From: Nephrocerus scutellatus
Lineage: Eukaryota; Arthropoda; Insecta; Diptera; Pipunculidae
Direction: 5' to 3'
DNA length: 64,000 bases
Assembly (NCBI GenBank): GCA_947095585.1
Contig: OX352761.1
Span: 138,352,277 to 138,416,276 of the forward strand
The notes under the pieces are model-generated. The model saw nothing but the letters and a program-made list of their open reading frames with translations, did no database searches and was not told where the DNA came from. The position numbers were made by a program, and so were the translations under genes. Shown one piece after another: positions 22,161-33,489 of this stretch. Position 1 is the first letter of the stretch, and each line of letters starts with the position of its first letter.

Positions 22161-23573
22161 CTTAAATCGTTTAGCCGTTTTCATTTTCATTTTGCAAAGA
22201 ATAGTAGAAGATAATATGACAGAGAATTTTAATTATTTAAATGGTTGTGCGCCAAAACAGTCTTATCTTGAGTTATATTTCCACAAATTCCCAAGTAAAA
22301 ACTTGAATGTTTTTTAGATTATATTTGATGATAGCTTCAAATTTACCTTAATTGTTTATTTTAAATTTGAACCATCTAGATAACGAAATAACAATACATT
22401 TGTTGTGCTAACGTGTTTTTAAGGTAACTAAAATCCCACTAATTGCCTGTAATATCACAAAGTTCGAGAAAATGTCAAAATCATGTAAATGAAGCACAAA
22501 GGGTCGGTCATTACGGTGTCTCAAAGATGTTAACATCTGTCAGACGTTTGTTTCATTTACAATAATGACACTATATCTTCGCTATTAAACTAGCCCAATG
22601 GAATTTAGGATATCCCAATTTACAAATTTTCACCTCAAAATTAATTGCGTACAAATATGTAAGCTTTTTGCCATATTATGTCATTAGTTTGTGGAATAAT
22701 TCAGCTTTGCTGTGTGTCATTATCGGACATATCACTTTCTTAACTAATGCTGCAAGAGGGTTTAACATTTTTGTTTGTCGTGTAATTTCATTGCAAACGA
22801 ATGTGGTGCGAGAGGCTTTACTTTAGGATGAAAAATCATAAGAATATCGGGCATGCCATCCTCTTCGTATTATAAAAGAGAACCGCAGTTTAAAAATTAT
22901 TAATCGATCAATAAAGACACTGAATTGGCAGCTTAGTTTGTATTCTTTGAACAATGAAAATTGAATATTAAAGACTTCAAAGAACTTTGATAGACTCGTA
23001 CGAAGAGGAAAAAGTGATAAAGGAGACGTCCACTTTTTAGTAACTTTCAAAGCAGAATGAAATACATCTGTGTTATCCACAACTAGCTATAACTATTTAC
23101 AAATTACTTACTTCTACCATCGTATTAAAAGTTTTTGTTAGATCGTTAGCATTTTACTTGTCCACAAAACGATAAATTTGCCATTGAAACTTTTGAAAAA
23201 AAAAAATGATTTTAATATTACGTATCTTCAGTATCTTAGGGTTAAACTTAGCTTCTTTAATCAATCTTTCCATAGCTCTGTTGAACTTTTACTTAGAAAC
23301 GTAAACTTTGCTAGCAGAGTAGTTTGCATTCTGTGAGTATTTGGCAAAGAAATTAATTATGCTGATTTTAAGTTTTCGTTATTAAATGCAGAGTGGAAAT
23401 GGAAAATATAATGTAAATATTTTGTTGTGTAGTATACAAAAGCCAAAGTTCTCTAACGCATCAGCTTTCGTTCGTTGCTCTGCTTATTATTAAAATTATA
23501 AAGGATTCATTGCTATCTTATTTGAGCGTACTTTTGCGTCTTTGCATATAATTAAGTAAAGTTCGACTTAAAC
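22161..23573. other. No recognisable gene
   Basis: AT-rich sequence. The frame 22823-23080 (-) shows no known motif. I see no repeat or RNA gene. Confidence 0.4.
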
Positions 23574-23690
23574 TATAAAATATTGTTAACCAGAAAAACA
23601 ACAAGCCAGCAGCACAGCGAATTTATTGTTTATACAATCAAGAGAACAACAACAATCAGCAACAGCGCAAAGAACAACATTTAAGGTAAC
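23574..23690 (+). promoter_or_regulatory. Candidate TATA box and untranslated first exon
   Basis: TATAAAA at 23574-23580 is followed about 30 bp later by a CA-rich stretch (AACAACAAGCCAGCAGCACA, then CAACAACAACAATCAGCAAC). This composition is typical of fly 5' untranslated regions. The stretch ends in TTTAAG|GTAAC, a plausible splice donor after 23685. No ATG-initiated frame of note lies in it. I cannot identify a downstream exon. This is a weak, composition-based call. Confidence 0.22.
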
Positions 23691-24992
23691 CGCAACAACA
23701 ACAACAGCCGCAATACATCGCTCCAGTTTAGCGAAGAAACTTTTGGACTTGGTGGCATGACTTAAGCGTTAGTAGAAAATCTTTAGCGTAGGATATTTAC
23801 GATAATCACCCATTCACATCCGCATTCCTGGCAAATAAAATTTATCTCGAGTTTTTTCGTTCTTCCTGACTATAGCACTACATCTGTGTCTTGATATCAA
23901 ATGTATAGTGAATGTATCTTCCCTGCCCTGTTGGCCAGTGATGCTGGTTGAAACCGAGGCTGAATCCAACTCAGTGTATAACGCGCTCGTTCGACTTGCT
24001 CCGCTGTTTGCAGAAACCACTCGAAAAGTTATCTTCCGTTTAACTTGAGTACACACTATAAACGTTGCCTATAGGAAAATAACGAACAATCTGTCGGGCG
24101 GGACGCTTAAGTTGCGCATCTAAGAAGTCAGAAAGTGATGCTGCCACACTGTATTGAAAAATACTTTTTCCAAGACAGGAAGCCACCACCCGCAATTTAT
24201 CGCAAGATGCCGAAGAAGACGAGAAAAAGTTTCTGTGCTGGCTTCTCGAGAGCAAACTATCCAGCAATAGTAACGCGATGTGAAGAAGGGACATATGTGA
24301 ATGAAGGATGTTTGGTTGTTTTGCTTTGCAAGAGTTTTTTTTTTGTTTCTGTTAGTTTTGTAAATATACAAAGTTAATATCGGTCGCGCATTTCAATATC
24401 TTGCAGACATACAAACACATCGTGTGTGGTGAGATCCTTGAGTACAACGGCAACAGATGCAAAGCTGCTGATCAAATAAAATCATCAAGCTTTCTTGGGG
24501 AGAAGCAATCTGGAAGACAGCAAAACAATTTTATTTCCTTCAAGTGAAAAATAAATTATTTATCTTGAGGAGAATTTAATGTGGTTTTTATATTTCAAAG
24601 CCAAATCATCGTCAAACAGCAATCTAGCTAAGTCATTGATGATGTTATTGGTTTTTATTTTGTTTATAAATTTTTAAGCTTAATTTAAAAACCAAGTGTA
24701 AACTCAATGGATCCCTTCGATCAAGCCTGAAATAACGAACAAAAATTGGCCAACCATCTAAAAAAAAAAAATGTTCACCACGGTTGATTAGATATCAAAG
24801 TACATAATAATTTATGTATGCGTAGGCGAAGAAAATATGTTAAGCCTATATGAGTCTCAAAAATGCTAATGGTTACAGTCTCATCAGTAGAAATATTTTT
24901 TAAAAAAAAAAACTGCCTGCGAAGGTTTTGGTTAAACTCACATATTTTAAGAATTCAGTTTGTTAGTTGTTATGAGTTCCTAACCGACCTAT
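23691..24992. other. No recognisable gene
   Basis: Sequence downstream of the candidate exon. More CAACAA repeats lie just after the putative donor. The overlapping frames at 24040-24377 on both strands carry no known motif. AATAAA occurs near 24550 but without supporting context. Confidence 0.35.
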
Positions 24993-25045
24993 GGAAAACT
25001 ACCACACCTCGGTTGTAACGGAGTTTTCACAGCCGGGGTAATCTC
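24993..25045 (+). repeat. Hairpin-bearing direct repeat, left copy
   Basis: GGAAAACTACCACACCTCGG followed by TTGTAACGGAGTTTTCACAG and CCGGGGTAATCTCAG. It matches 25480-25533 with few differences, 487 bp away. The arms GGAAAACT and AGTTTTC can pair. Together with the right copy it frames most of the minisatellite. Confidence 0.75.
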
Positions 25046-25171
25046 AGGATTATCAGGGTTCAAAATAAAAAAAGGTCGTTACAATAAATTTCTTTGATAG
25101 GGCTTTTCGGGAGAATTCTATATTTTATTTCCAGTTCAGATCTATATAATAATGTATGCGTATGTAGTCTA

Positions 25172-25580
25172 GACCATGCGCGAGCCCTGAACGTGAGCCT
25201 TGACTGAGTGATCCTCGACGTGCATGGGTGAGCCTTGACGAAGTGATCCTTGACGTGCCTGAGTGAGCCTTGACGAAGTGATCCTTGACGTGAGCCCTGG
25301 CGAAGCGATCCTTGACGAGGCGATCCTTGACTTGAACTTTGACGAAGCGAAGTGTCAGATCTCTCGAAGCGATCCTTGACGTGAGCCCTGGCGAAGTGAT
25401 CCTTGACATGATCGTTGACGAAGTGATCCTTGACTTGAACCTTGACGAAGCGGGAAAGCAATCCTTAACGTGAGCCTCTGGAAAACTACCACATCTCGTT
25501 GTAACGGAGTTTTCCAAGCCGGGGTAAGCTCAGCGATCCTTGAGTGAACCTTGACGAAGCGATCCTTGACGTGAACCTTC
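25172..25580 (+). repeat. 27-bp minisatellite array
   Basis: Repeats have the consensus GTGAGCCTTGACGAAGTGAT followed by CCTTGAC, a 27-bp unit. Roughly nine to ten complete or partial units can be counted, with insertions between some (GTGCCTGA, GAGGCGATCCTTGAC). Variation is mainly G/A at GAAGCGAT against GAAGTGAT and CCTTG against CCCTGG. Because 27 is a multiple of three, several frames stay open for over 100 codons on minus, giving repetitive peptides with VKDHF and SRITSS motifs. I regard those frames as by-products. The array is interrupted by the hairpin-bearing repeat at 25480-25533 and resumes for about 45 bp after it. Confidence 0.85.
25480..25533 (+). repeat. Hairpin-bearing direct repeat, right copy
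   Basis: GGAAAACTACCACATCTCGT followed by TGTAACGGAGTTTTCC and AAGCCGGGGTAAGCTCAG. It pairs internally through perfect 8-bp arms GGAAAACT/AGTTTTCC with a 20-nt loop. It is a near copy of 24993-25045 and sits inside the 27-bp minisatellite. Confidence 0.75.
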
Positions 25581-25639
25581 CGTCAGTCTCAGAGAAGCTG
25601 GCTTGCCAAACCATATGGACACTGCAATATATTGCAGTC

Positions 25640-26275
25640 GTTACCAAATGATGAATTGTATTTCAGCCCCAGACTTGCCGTAGAGTTTCCAACTACAAAG
25701 TTGGAAGAACAGGGGAGTGCTGGGATATGGAGTCGGTGCTGGAGTCTTCTCAGAAAAACTTTACCCTTCTTGGTCCTACAAGCTGCCCAAGTCTTCCAGC
25801 ATCTTTCCGGAGGGTTGCAGGGCACTTGCTAACAACACCGCTATAACTGGTAGGGTTGGCAATCAATCAGCAATTAAAGGCGTCATTTTGCGACTAGCAA
25901 TAACTCAAAACTTGTTGACAAGCTGAATTGGCTTCGGTAAGCCAAAGCATAGACCTAACCATAATGTGGGTGCCGGGGCACAGCAATATGACGGCAATGA
26001 GAAGGCGAACGTCTTGGCGAAGAAGATGCATTAAAGAATACGTAAATTGCAGAAAGACATAGAGAAGCATAGAGTAAGGACCGATCAGACTATACAACGA
26101 ACCGACCCAGATATAAAAACAGTTTTATTCGAGAAGCTGAACAAGTTGATAGTTTCAAATTTTGCTCGCCATATCCAAGGATGCTCTTACTTCTTATCAT
26201 ACCGGACAGGCAAATCAGTCTAATCGCAAACAAGCCGGACTCTTAGGGCAATATCATAGACGTAGGCATTATGTT
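25640..26275 (+). mobile_element. LINE F fragment 1 (R1/I-like RNase H)
   Basis: These are remnants of a LINE RNase H domain. GVGAGVFSEKLYPSWSYKLP (about 25729-25788) is the strand after the missing TDGSK motif. LTIMWVPGHSNMTGNEKANV is read around 25955-26010 across a frameshift, and gives the WVPGHS..GNEKA signature. KANVLAKKMH follows, then a C-terminal stretch with VLFEKLNKLIVSNFARHIQG. In-frame stops and at least two frame changes show it is dead. The RT part is absent. Confidence 0.75.
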
Positions 26276-26284
26276 TTTGAACCA

Positions 26285-26466
26285 ATGTATTATTTCCTTG
26301 TTGTGTTTTGCCCTGTATTTTGGCTTATGTATGATCTGTTGATATTAAAGACACATTTGCTTAGAAATCTTCTCCCATTCCTCTCCTTAATTCTTTAAGT
26401 CCCCAAATATCACGCTGATATAAACATTATAAGGATGCAAGTCTCTTGAGCGTGTGATATTATAAA
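26285..26466 (+). mobile_element. LINE D fragment 2 (jockey-like 3' end)
   Basis: A C-terminal relic reads PVFWLMYDLLILKTHLLRNL and LPFLSL, comparable to DSVFPHLYDLQSFKTRVHKY in the copy ending at 55783. The 3' UTR has the family order ATTATAAGGATGCAAG..CTCTTGAGCGTGTGATATTATA, then A-rich sequence. The same 3' UTR ends the copies at 40195 and 55783. It is a short, dead 3' fragment. Confidence 0.72.
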
Positions 26467-29400
26467 ATAAAATATTAATATGTAATATGATCTTTGCAAT
26501 AAAAAAAACCATTAATCTTTTAATATGTTTTACATTACAGAATTGCGTATTTTTGGTTCTGGCGATGAAATATTTTTGATTGGGTAAGTGGGAATTGAAG
26601 TAGTCCTTAAAATGTATTATATTGGTTTTTTAAAAATCATAACAGAGATGTCACTTTAGTGCTTTATATTACCTAAATATCAATAAGTATATCATAAAAT
26701 CATGTTTTTTATCTAAACAATATTTGTTTTTCATCTCAGCTTAGAAGACCCTCTAGTAAAGTCAAGTGGCCAATGCTTTTCAGAATTGGTTTCGCAAAAT
26801 TTTGTTCCAACGATACTGATAAATTAATTTATCCATAAAATATATTTTGGTATGAATAAATATTCCTTTATAAAGCAAAACACAACACATAAATAAAGTT
26901 CGCACTCACTGCACAGGGGGGCACATGGTCCAAATTTGCGGATGTTGGTCCGTCGTAGACTACCGACACCAGCTGTGAGTTTGGTTTATTACCATTTGTG
27001 GTCAAAGCAATTGCTTTATTCAATTATACTTACCCAGAACTTAGCACAGACGATGTCCACACGCGACCCATAAAGCATCCCAAAACCGAAATCACAGAAT
27101 TGTATTCAATTTACTACTTTTGTATGCTCCAACAATGATGATGATAATGATGAATTGGACAAACAGCATTTTATTGCTGCAGACGCAGCCAATCTACCGA
27201 CCAAAGTTTGTTGGTTCGGGACACCCAGTCAAATGAACAAATTTTCGACGAAAATATCCCATTGAGCCGCAGCGTGACACACAATTTAACAATCTATGGG
27301 CCATTTAAAATTCTTGTCTGGTTCCTATATGTTTCCTCCCGGCTGCGGAAGCTGTTGACATTAAAAACCTCTACAACCATAACAGGATTATGAAACGCAG
27401 ATTCCCCTCTTTAAGCGACTAACACTCATACACGTCACATGTTCGCCACAGAAATGTCGTACAATGGGTGGCAGCTTTCCATCCTCACATTGCTTAATAA
27501 TCCTGTTTCTCTTCGGAGAATTTGTTGGTTATTCATTAAGTTGCTCCTCGTCAGAAGCAAAAAAAGGTGAAAATCGAAAGAAAATCTGAACAAAAAAATC
27601 GCAAATCTTAATTCCACTGTCTGGGACGCTAACCTAGAGCTGCAAAACCAAGAATCCTGCCTTATTGCCTTACATTTTGTGCTAATCTTTGTCGTAGACA
27701 ATATCCCGCTGGGTTATCCTGGTGTGCCCGACTGAATTAAGATCATTCCATACTGTGTTGTGTGAATATCGAAATGAATTTCAAATAATTAATCCGAAAT
27801 TATTTGCGAGATATTTGGGTGGATCAAGTACAATTGGTTAGAAGCAATTGCGCTGAACAAGCGAAAACTAATTTCGCTTTCATGCGAAGAAGACATAAAC
27901 AGTTGGTGGCGTATCCCAACTATATGAAAGACGTTGACTATTTCAAGAAAAACTCCTAGCTGCTAAATTCTTGTCATACTAAAATTCAGATCTGTGGAAA
28001 GAAAGCTTCTGGTTTTTCCAAGTTTCCAATTTCCCAACAATTGGCGGCTTAAATGTCGTGCACCTAAGGCGACACAATGAATTGGTCACATTTGCCAACA
28101 CCCAAGCATTGTATCGTTTTTTTTTTTTTTTTAAATAGAACAACAACAACAATAATAATAATAAGAACACTGATATTTATCCATAAGTGGCGGTGGCATT
28201 GGGCTTTCATCTATTCTTGTTGTTGTAGTTTTCTTTTTTTTTCTTCTTTGAATTTCTTCATTTTGTAGTTACGGCGCGAAATTGTGCTCGAAGGACCAAG
28301 CGATGTCAGATTTATGTGCCTTAATGCTTTTGGCTATACGCCACATGATGTCATTGCATTGGCGCGTTGTGTAGCACGAAGAAGAAACCGTTCTCGTTCG
28401 AGCTGCCACCATAGTTAGGATTTTTTTTTTAATTACCATCTGAGTGCATCCATTGTTTGTCTCCTTTACCAAGCAAACTATGCAAAGGAGCGTCAGGATG
28501 GAGCAGCATGTCATGGAAATGGTTTACAGTTTACGGTTTTTTCTGTCGCCTTATTTACATGCACACAAAGGAACAATTGCATGAAACAATTTTGAGAACT
28601 CCTCGGCGGTTCCGTTGCTGCAGGCCATCACCCGGCTTTGGGTTCAGTTCAGTGGTTGTTAAATGGTAAAAAATGCTACTACAGAAGAATTTTATCGCGC
28701 AACAGCAGATGTTCGAAAGAACGGAGCTAGAAAAGAACTGTAATGCAATGACAGAGAGAAGGACGAATTATTATTAATCGCTATGCTTCGCTCTCTAATG
28801 ATTCAGGGTTAGCTTAGGTAGAAAGTTGTTTACGGTTTAAGGATTTTAGACGAAGCTTGGTTAAATCCTTGTCACACTCACGCTCCAACAAAAGCAATCG
28901 AAAGAATTTAATTAGGTTTTTTTTCGATTTGGTACCTTATCGCATGAAAACATGGTACATGATCTCAGCGATGTTAGTGTAATATTTTTTTGATAACGAA
29001 GCCAACGATGCCACCGATTCAGCACTATACTGCTACATTGAAATCTCATCACTCTCTGCTGCAAAAATGTTTCTTCGATGTGTTGTTGTATTCTAGGAGC
29101 TTAGATATGTTTCCATGTGACCTATTTCAAGATTTGAAATTGAAAGCAATTATTGCACTGCTCTGTACACAGTTGTACGAACTCGTGCACTTGCTCTAAA
29201 ATTCGTTGGCGCCGCTTTGCATGTTTGGCGAAACATACAACTATACAACGCACATGGTTATTATTTAAGTTTTCTGTTCTGTCGTTTGCGGAATTATTCG
29301 CAGACATCTTCTAACGCGTAATCGTAGTTACAGTGTTAATTTGTGCTTTCATTTTAATATTAAAATTCTTGCTAAACAGAATTTGTACAAAAAAATTCTG

Positions 29401-29854
29401 CGTGTAAGAAATGAAACTTTTTCAGGTTATATTTATATCGTTTTATTTTACGAACGGTACGAATAAGGCTATAATAGTCCTACATACCAAATTTCATACA
29501 AATCCCAAAATTCCAGTCCCTGATGACCGTATCCCAGAATTTCCATAGAAAAAAGTCTTATAATCGCATCTTAGTCCTACATACCGAACAAGACAATTCA
29601 AAAATTCGACACAAAATCGTAACACAAAATCGCAATTCTCCTCACCGCCGATAAATAGTTGCAATGTAATTTGTAATTTTGAATGGAAAATCATATCGAG
29701 AAAGAGCTTGATCGACCAATTGCTGTTTTGTGATAAATAAAATTACCAAATTTCTATTGAATATTGGTAAAGCTGTTACAGCAGATGTGTCATAAGGCGG
29801 CGTGACGTTCTAATGTTGCGATGAAAGCGAATGGGGAAGGTGATTACTATTATT
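26467..29854. other. No recognisable gene; small microsatellites
   Basis: About 3.4 kb of AT-rich sequence. A poly-T run at about 28119-28132 and a CAA/TAA microsatellite at 28141-28164 are the only repeats seen. Frames at 27435-27701 (-) and 28269-28514 (-) have no known motif. Confidence 0.4.
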
Positions 29855-31400
29855 ATGACTTGCTGCGACAGGTCCATCTAGGGTGTCCCGCAGTTCTACC
29901 TGCCTGGGTGAACGAGTTCCACTACATGGCATATTTCGCAATGTAGTGGTTGTCGCGCCGTAGTTTGCGTTCAATCCACTGCCACTTTCTCCTTCGCACA
30001 ATATTGTCTATAAGTTCTTGGCCCGTTCTCCGATGAAGTTCGTCGTTGGATATACGATTGGGCCAGAAGATCCTTAAGATAATACTTAGGAATTTGTTTA
30101 GGAAAGTTTAAACTTTGCACGTGGTAGTCGTATCCACATTCACAATATTGCACCCATACAACAGTACTGGTTCGACGTTGGAGCGGAACAGTCGAAGCTT
30201 AGTTCTTAAGCTGAAAACATTGCTTCTCCAGACTTTCGATAGCATTCATGATCAGCGCTTTTGTTTTTGCATCCACTTCCACTTATCCACTTTGCTTGTT
30301 TTGTTTTCTAGATTTTGGGCCATCATATGAAGGTCCATTATCCGATGTGAGAGCAGGCAAACATCGTCAGCGTAGTCCAGGTGTTTAAGGTAAGTTGTCA
30401 CAGTCCATCGAATTGTCAGTGCTACACGGAGTACATCGCTGATGACCACCAGGAATAACAGCACCCCTGACGTACTCCACTTTGGACTTCAAACACACCT
30501 TACCGTTGTGTAGGACGTGACATTTATTTCCCTCATATACAGCTTTGATAATAGCTATACGTTTTTAATTGATACCACTCCTGCGCAGGACCAGCCAGAT
30601 AGCACCTCGATTCAAGCTGTCAAAAGCCTTCTCGAAGTCGATGAACAGTAGATGTAGCGGAGATCTCTACTCGACGCATTGTTCTATTATGATCCTCAAG
30701 GTGTTTATGTGATCGATGCAAGAGAATCCAGAGCGAAAGCCTGTTTGACGTCGAGAGTTGAATCTAAATGCTCCTTTACGCGTTCTAATATGATTCTAGC
30801 TATTAACTTGGCTACGGCCAGTAAAACGCATGTATCTCTTCAGTTACCACATTCCATCAGATTTCCATTTTTTGGAAGCTTGACGTTCATCCCTCTTTTC
30901 CACTCTTGGGGAAATTGATCATTTTCCCACGCTCTACGTATGAGCATGATGTATGAGAGGGCGCCGCTTGGAATATTTCGGCAGAGATGCCGTCAATACC
31001 CACTGCTTTATTTTTCTTTAGAGACTTGGTTGCTGCAGTTATTTCGGTTTTCCAGTGCGAATTCGGGAATTTATTTCTTCGAAAGATTCATTAGCGCTCG
31101 AGATCATATCACCATCGTCTAAGTGGTTAACGACTGTAGCGAAATGTTCTCTCCATCTAGTGAGCTGCTATTAAGCTGACATCAGAAGATCACCATCTAA
31201 ACTCTTCACTGGATGTTGTTTGGAGTTTCGACCACCATTGAGCTCCTTGTGATGCTATAGACAGCTTTGTTTCGAATTGATGTCCAGATAGATATAAGAC
31301 CTTTATTTTCAAACTCAGCTAGGTCACAAAGAGTTTGCTAGAGGTATAGTTCCTCTCTCTGAAACATCTGACACATGCTGGCCTTAAGAGGGACTTTAAT
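29855..31400 (-). mobile_element. LINE B fragment 1 (RT to C-terminal region)
   Basis: On minus, from high to low coordinate: MERTFRYSR and LDDGDMISSANESFEEINSR (about 31070-31170), ITAATKSLKKNKAVGIDGIS (about 30980-31050), VAKLIARIILERVKEHLDST (about 30750-30830), then LHLLFIDFEKAFDSLNR (about 30610-30660, motif A). LRRSGI, KAVYEGNKCHVLHNGKV and LKHLDYADDVCLLSHR (about 30350-30390, catalytic box) follow. Nearer the 3' end are RIFWPNRISNDELHRRTGQE, IVRRRKWQWIERKLRRDNHY and AGRTAGHPRWTCRS (29860-30080). All expected segments occur in order, but many stops and frameshifts separate them. It is a long, old copy, related to but distinct from the element at 58175-59290. Confidence 0.85.
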
Positions 31401-31586
31401 TTTAATTCATGTAATTCATAATAAATACACTAGGCCAGTCATTATAGAAGTAGAGAGTGTATTGTTACGATTTTGGACAACAAAGCATTTAACATAACTG
31501 GCAAACGTTGTAAATTGTTTACTCAGCCTAATCAAAACGCCGTAAATGTGTTTTTAACCTGCATCGATATCCTAACTTAGTGCTAT

Positions 31587-31636
31587 CATCATCATATTTG
31601 GCTCTACAACCGGTATCCGGTCCTGGCCTCCGACTT
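31587..31636 (-). mobile_element. LINE A minimal 3'-end insertion, 50 bp
   Basis: Only the last 50 bp of the LINE A family are present: CATCATCATATTTGGCTCTA followed by CAACCGGTATCCGGTCCTGG and CCTCCGACTT. The fragment lies between perfect 12-bp direct repeats ACTTAGTGCTAT at 31575-31586 and 31637-31648. The tail matches the 3' ends at 181, 21506 and 56645. This is what extreme 5' truncation during target-primed reverse transcription leaves. Confidence 0.85.
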
Positions 31637-31648
31637 ACTTAGTGCTAT

Positions 31649-33199
31649 AAGCACTGAAATTATTATTAACACTAGCACTCTGGAACATCTGACATATGCA
31701 CTAGCAATAGCCTTTGTGTATGTAAGCCAAACACACAAGTACAATTTGCGCGATAAAGTTTTCCCTTTTACAGACTATTTTGTAAAGTCTAGAGTTTTGC
31801 TAACAACTCAAAACTTTCCACGTACTTTCGACCACCATCAGGTGTGGCATTTCTGAAGAGCACAACTTTTGATTGAGATGAAATAAACCAAAGGTGTGTG
31901 GTATTTCGTGAAAACCTACTGTTACTTATAGTCCACCTACAGGATGTTGTATTTACCTACGATAATAGTTCACTGAGAAATTCATGATTTTTGGGTGCAA
32001 TGTTCTTAAATATAAAACAGTTTCTATATGCGGGTGACTGAAGAAGGAGTGGAGAACGAACACCGTTTACAACAATTGCGGCTTACGTCCTGACCGTAAC
32101 TGATGCGAGTTACGGGTGACGTCATAGTCACTGGTGGAATCACTTAACATTTTAATCGAAATGTAAAGTCATAAAAAGGGAAAGAGCGCTGGAATAAGCA
32201 GCATGCAAGTATCCCTGAAGATGGGTGTTATATTTCTAACTTATCCTACTCAAGTGCGAGTTTCATTCGTTGTCGCTGAACAATTGAATTCAAAGTTTAA
32301 CAGACCAGAATGATGATGATGACTGCTGGAGCTTGCCGTTGTATAAAAGTGAGAAAGTGAATATTTTTCGAATAATCCAGATGGCAGAAAAGGATAACAC
32401 GTAAAGCTCTTCTTCGCAAGCCTCTTCACCAATTGGAGGACAGATGCATGTCGGTCAAAGTCTTATGATTAATAGCATTGAACTAAATTAGCATTTTAAT
32501 GGAACAATTATTAGTTCTTAGAGTACGTCAGCAACATCTGATCCTACTTGAAGAAACTTTCAACAATCTGCCATCGTATGGATTTGAAATAAAGGCAAAT
32601 GTATAATGATTACAGGCATCAGGAGACAAAAAGAAAATTTAACCTAGCCATTGAAATAGGTTTACGTAAATAATGCAACACCTTTGGTACCAAACAAGAG
32701 TTAAATATTGTTGCTACCGTTGAGATACAAAAACAGTTAAAATTATAATAATATATGAAAGATATAGAATATTGTGCTCATTAACCCACATTAATGGCTG
32801 TACATCTTGATTACTTCATACATCAACTCAACCGTACAGCATCATATCATGTGTACTTGTAATATAGGTGCGGTGAGAAAAATTCGTGCGTTTTTTGGTC
32901 GCGCAGGAATAGAACCAATTGGGAGCCAAAATGATTCTAACCACACTGACAAGTAATCGGTCTACATCGTCGAAAGCTTCTATATAAATCTATTAAAATT
33001 ATAATTTTAGGCGCATATTTTGAATTCTTTCTTCTGCTTTGCATGCAGATAAAAGTCTAATCGATTATGAACATTCCATTTTATCGCTAAGAAGGATGTC
33101 TGTATCTTGCTTACTAAAGGTTTATTTATTGCAAATCTATTAACTGAATTGTATTACTATTATGTTTCTATTTTTTGCTTTTATAGTGGAATTGTCGTT
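31649..33199. other. No recognisable gene
   Basis: AT-rich sequence of about 1.5 kb. I see no coding, RNA or repeat feature. Confidence 0.4.
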
Positions 33200-33364
33200 T
33201 GGTGTCGACGGCAACCTACGCATTGAACAACTATTAGTCTCGGACTTTTCTCAGACATTCACGTGAGGTGAGACCGTGAAAAATACTTTAGGGTTTTCTG
33301 GGATTCGAAACTGGAACGTCCTGCTTAGAAGTTCAACGAATAACCCCTAGAGCCACGACGCACA
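33200..33364 (-). mobile_element. tRNA-derived SINE, copy 1 (5' part)
   Basis: On minus the head reads GTGCGTCGTGGCTCTAGGGG and onward to CTTCTAAGCAGGACGTTCC, then AGTTTCGAATCCCAG. TGGCTCTAGGG resembles the polymerase III A box and GTTTCGAATCC the B box. CCTAAAGTATTTTTCACGGT and a decayed body follow. The CGTGAAAAATACTTT..GTT..TGGGATT..AA block is shared with the copies at 48245 and 52510. The 3' body is poorly conserved. Confidence 0.7.
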
Positions 33365-33489
33365 CTAAAAACAATTGAAGAAGTGCAGAAATTTACAATT
33401 ATACGGCTTCAATTATACGGTGTTGTCAAGTTTAGGAAAATAGAAGAATCGTACGTTTTTTATGTAAAAATTAACAAAAAGGAACTTAA

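Noticed and set aside
24040..24377. Overlapping frames on both strands of about 80 codons
   Set aside because: No family motif is found and none starts in a convincing translation context.
24410..24560. Possible internal exon (TTGCAG|ACATAC...GTGTGTG|GTGAGA) and AATAAA downstream
   Set aside because: The exon would be very short and non-coding in all frames, and it rests only on short splice-like matches.
25060..25517. Two overlapping minus-strand frames of about 130 codons with repetitive VKDHF/SRITSS peptides
   Set aside because: They are translations of the 27-bp minisatellite, whose unit length keeps all frames open. There is no non-repetitive coding part.
25172..25580. CRISPR-like repeat spacing
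   Set aside because: Units are contiguous and degenerate, there are no unique spacers of constant length, and the context is eukaryotic.
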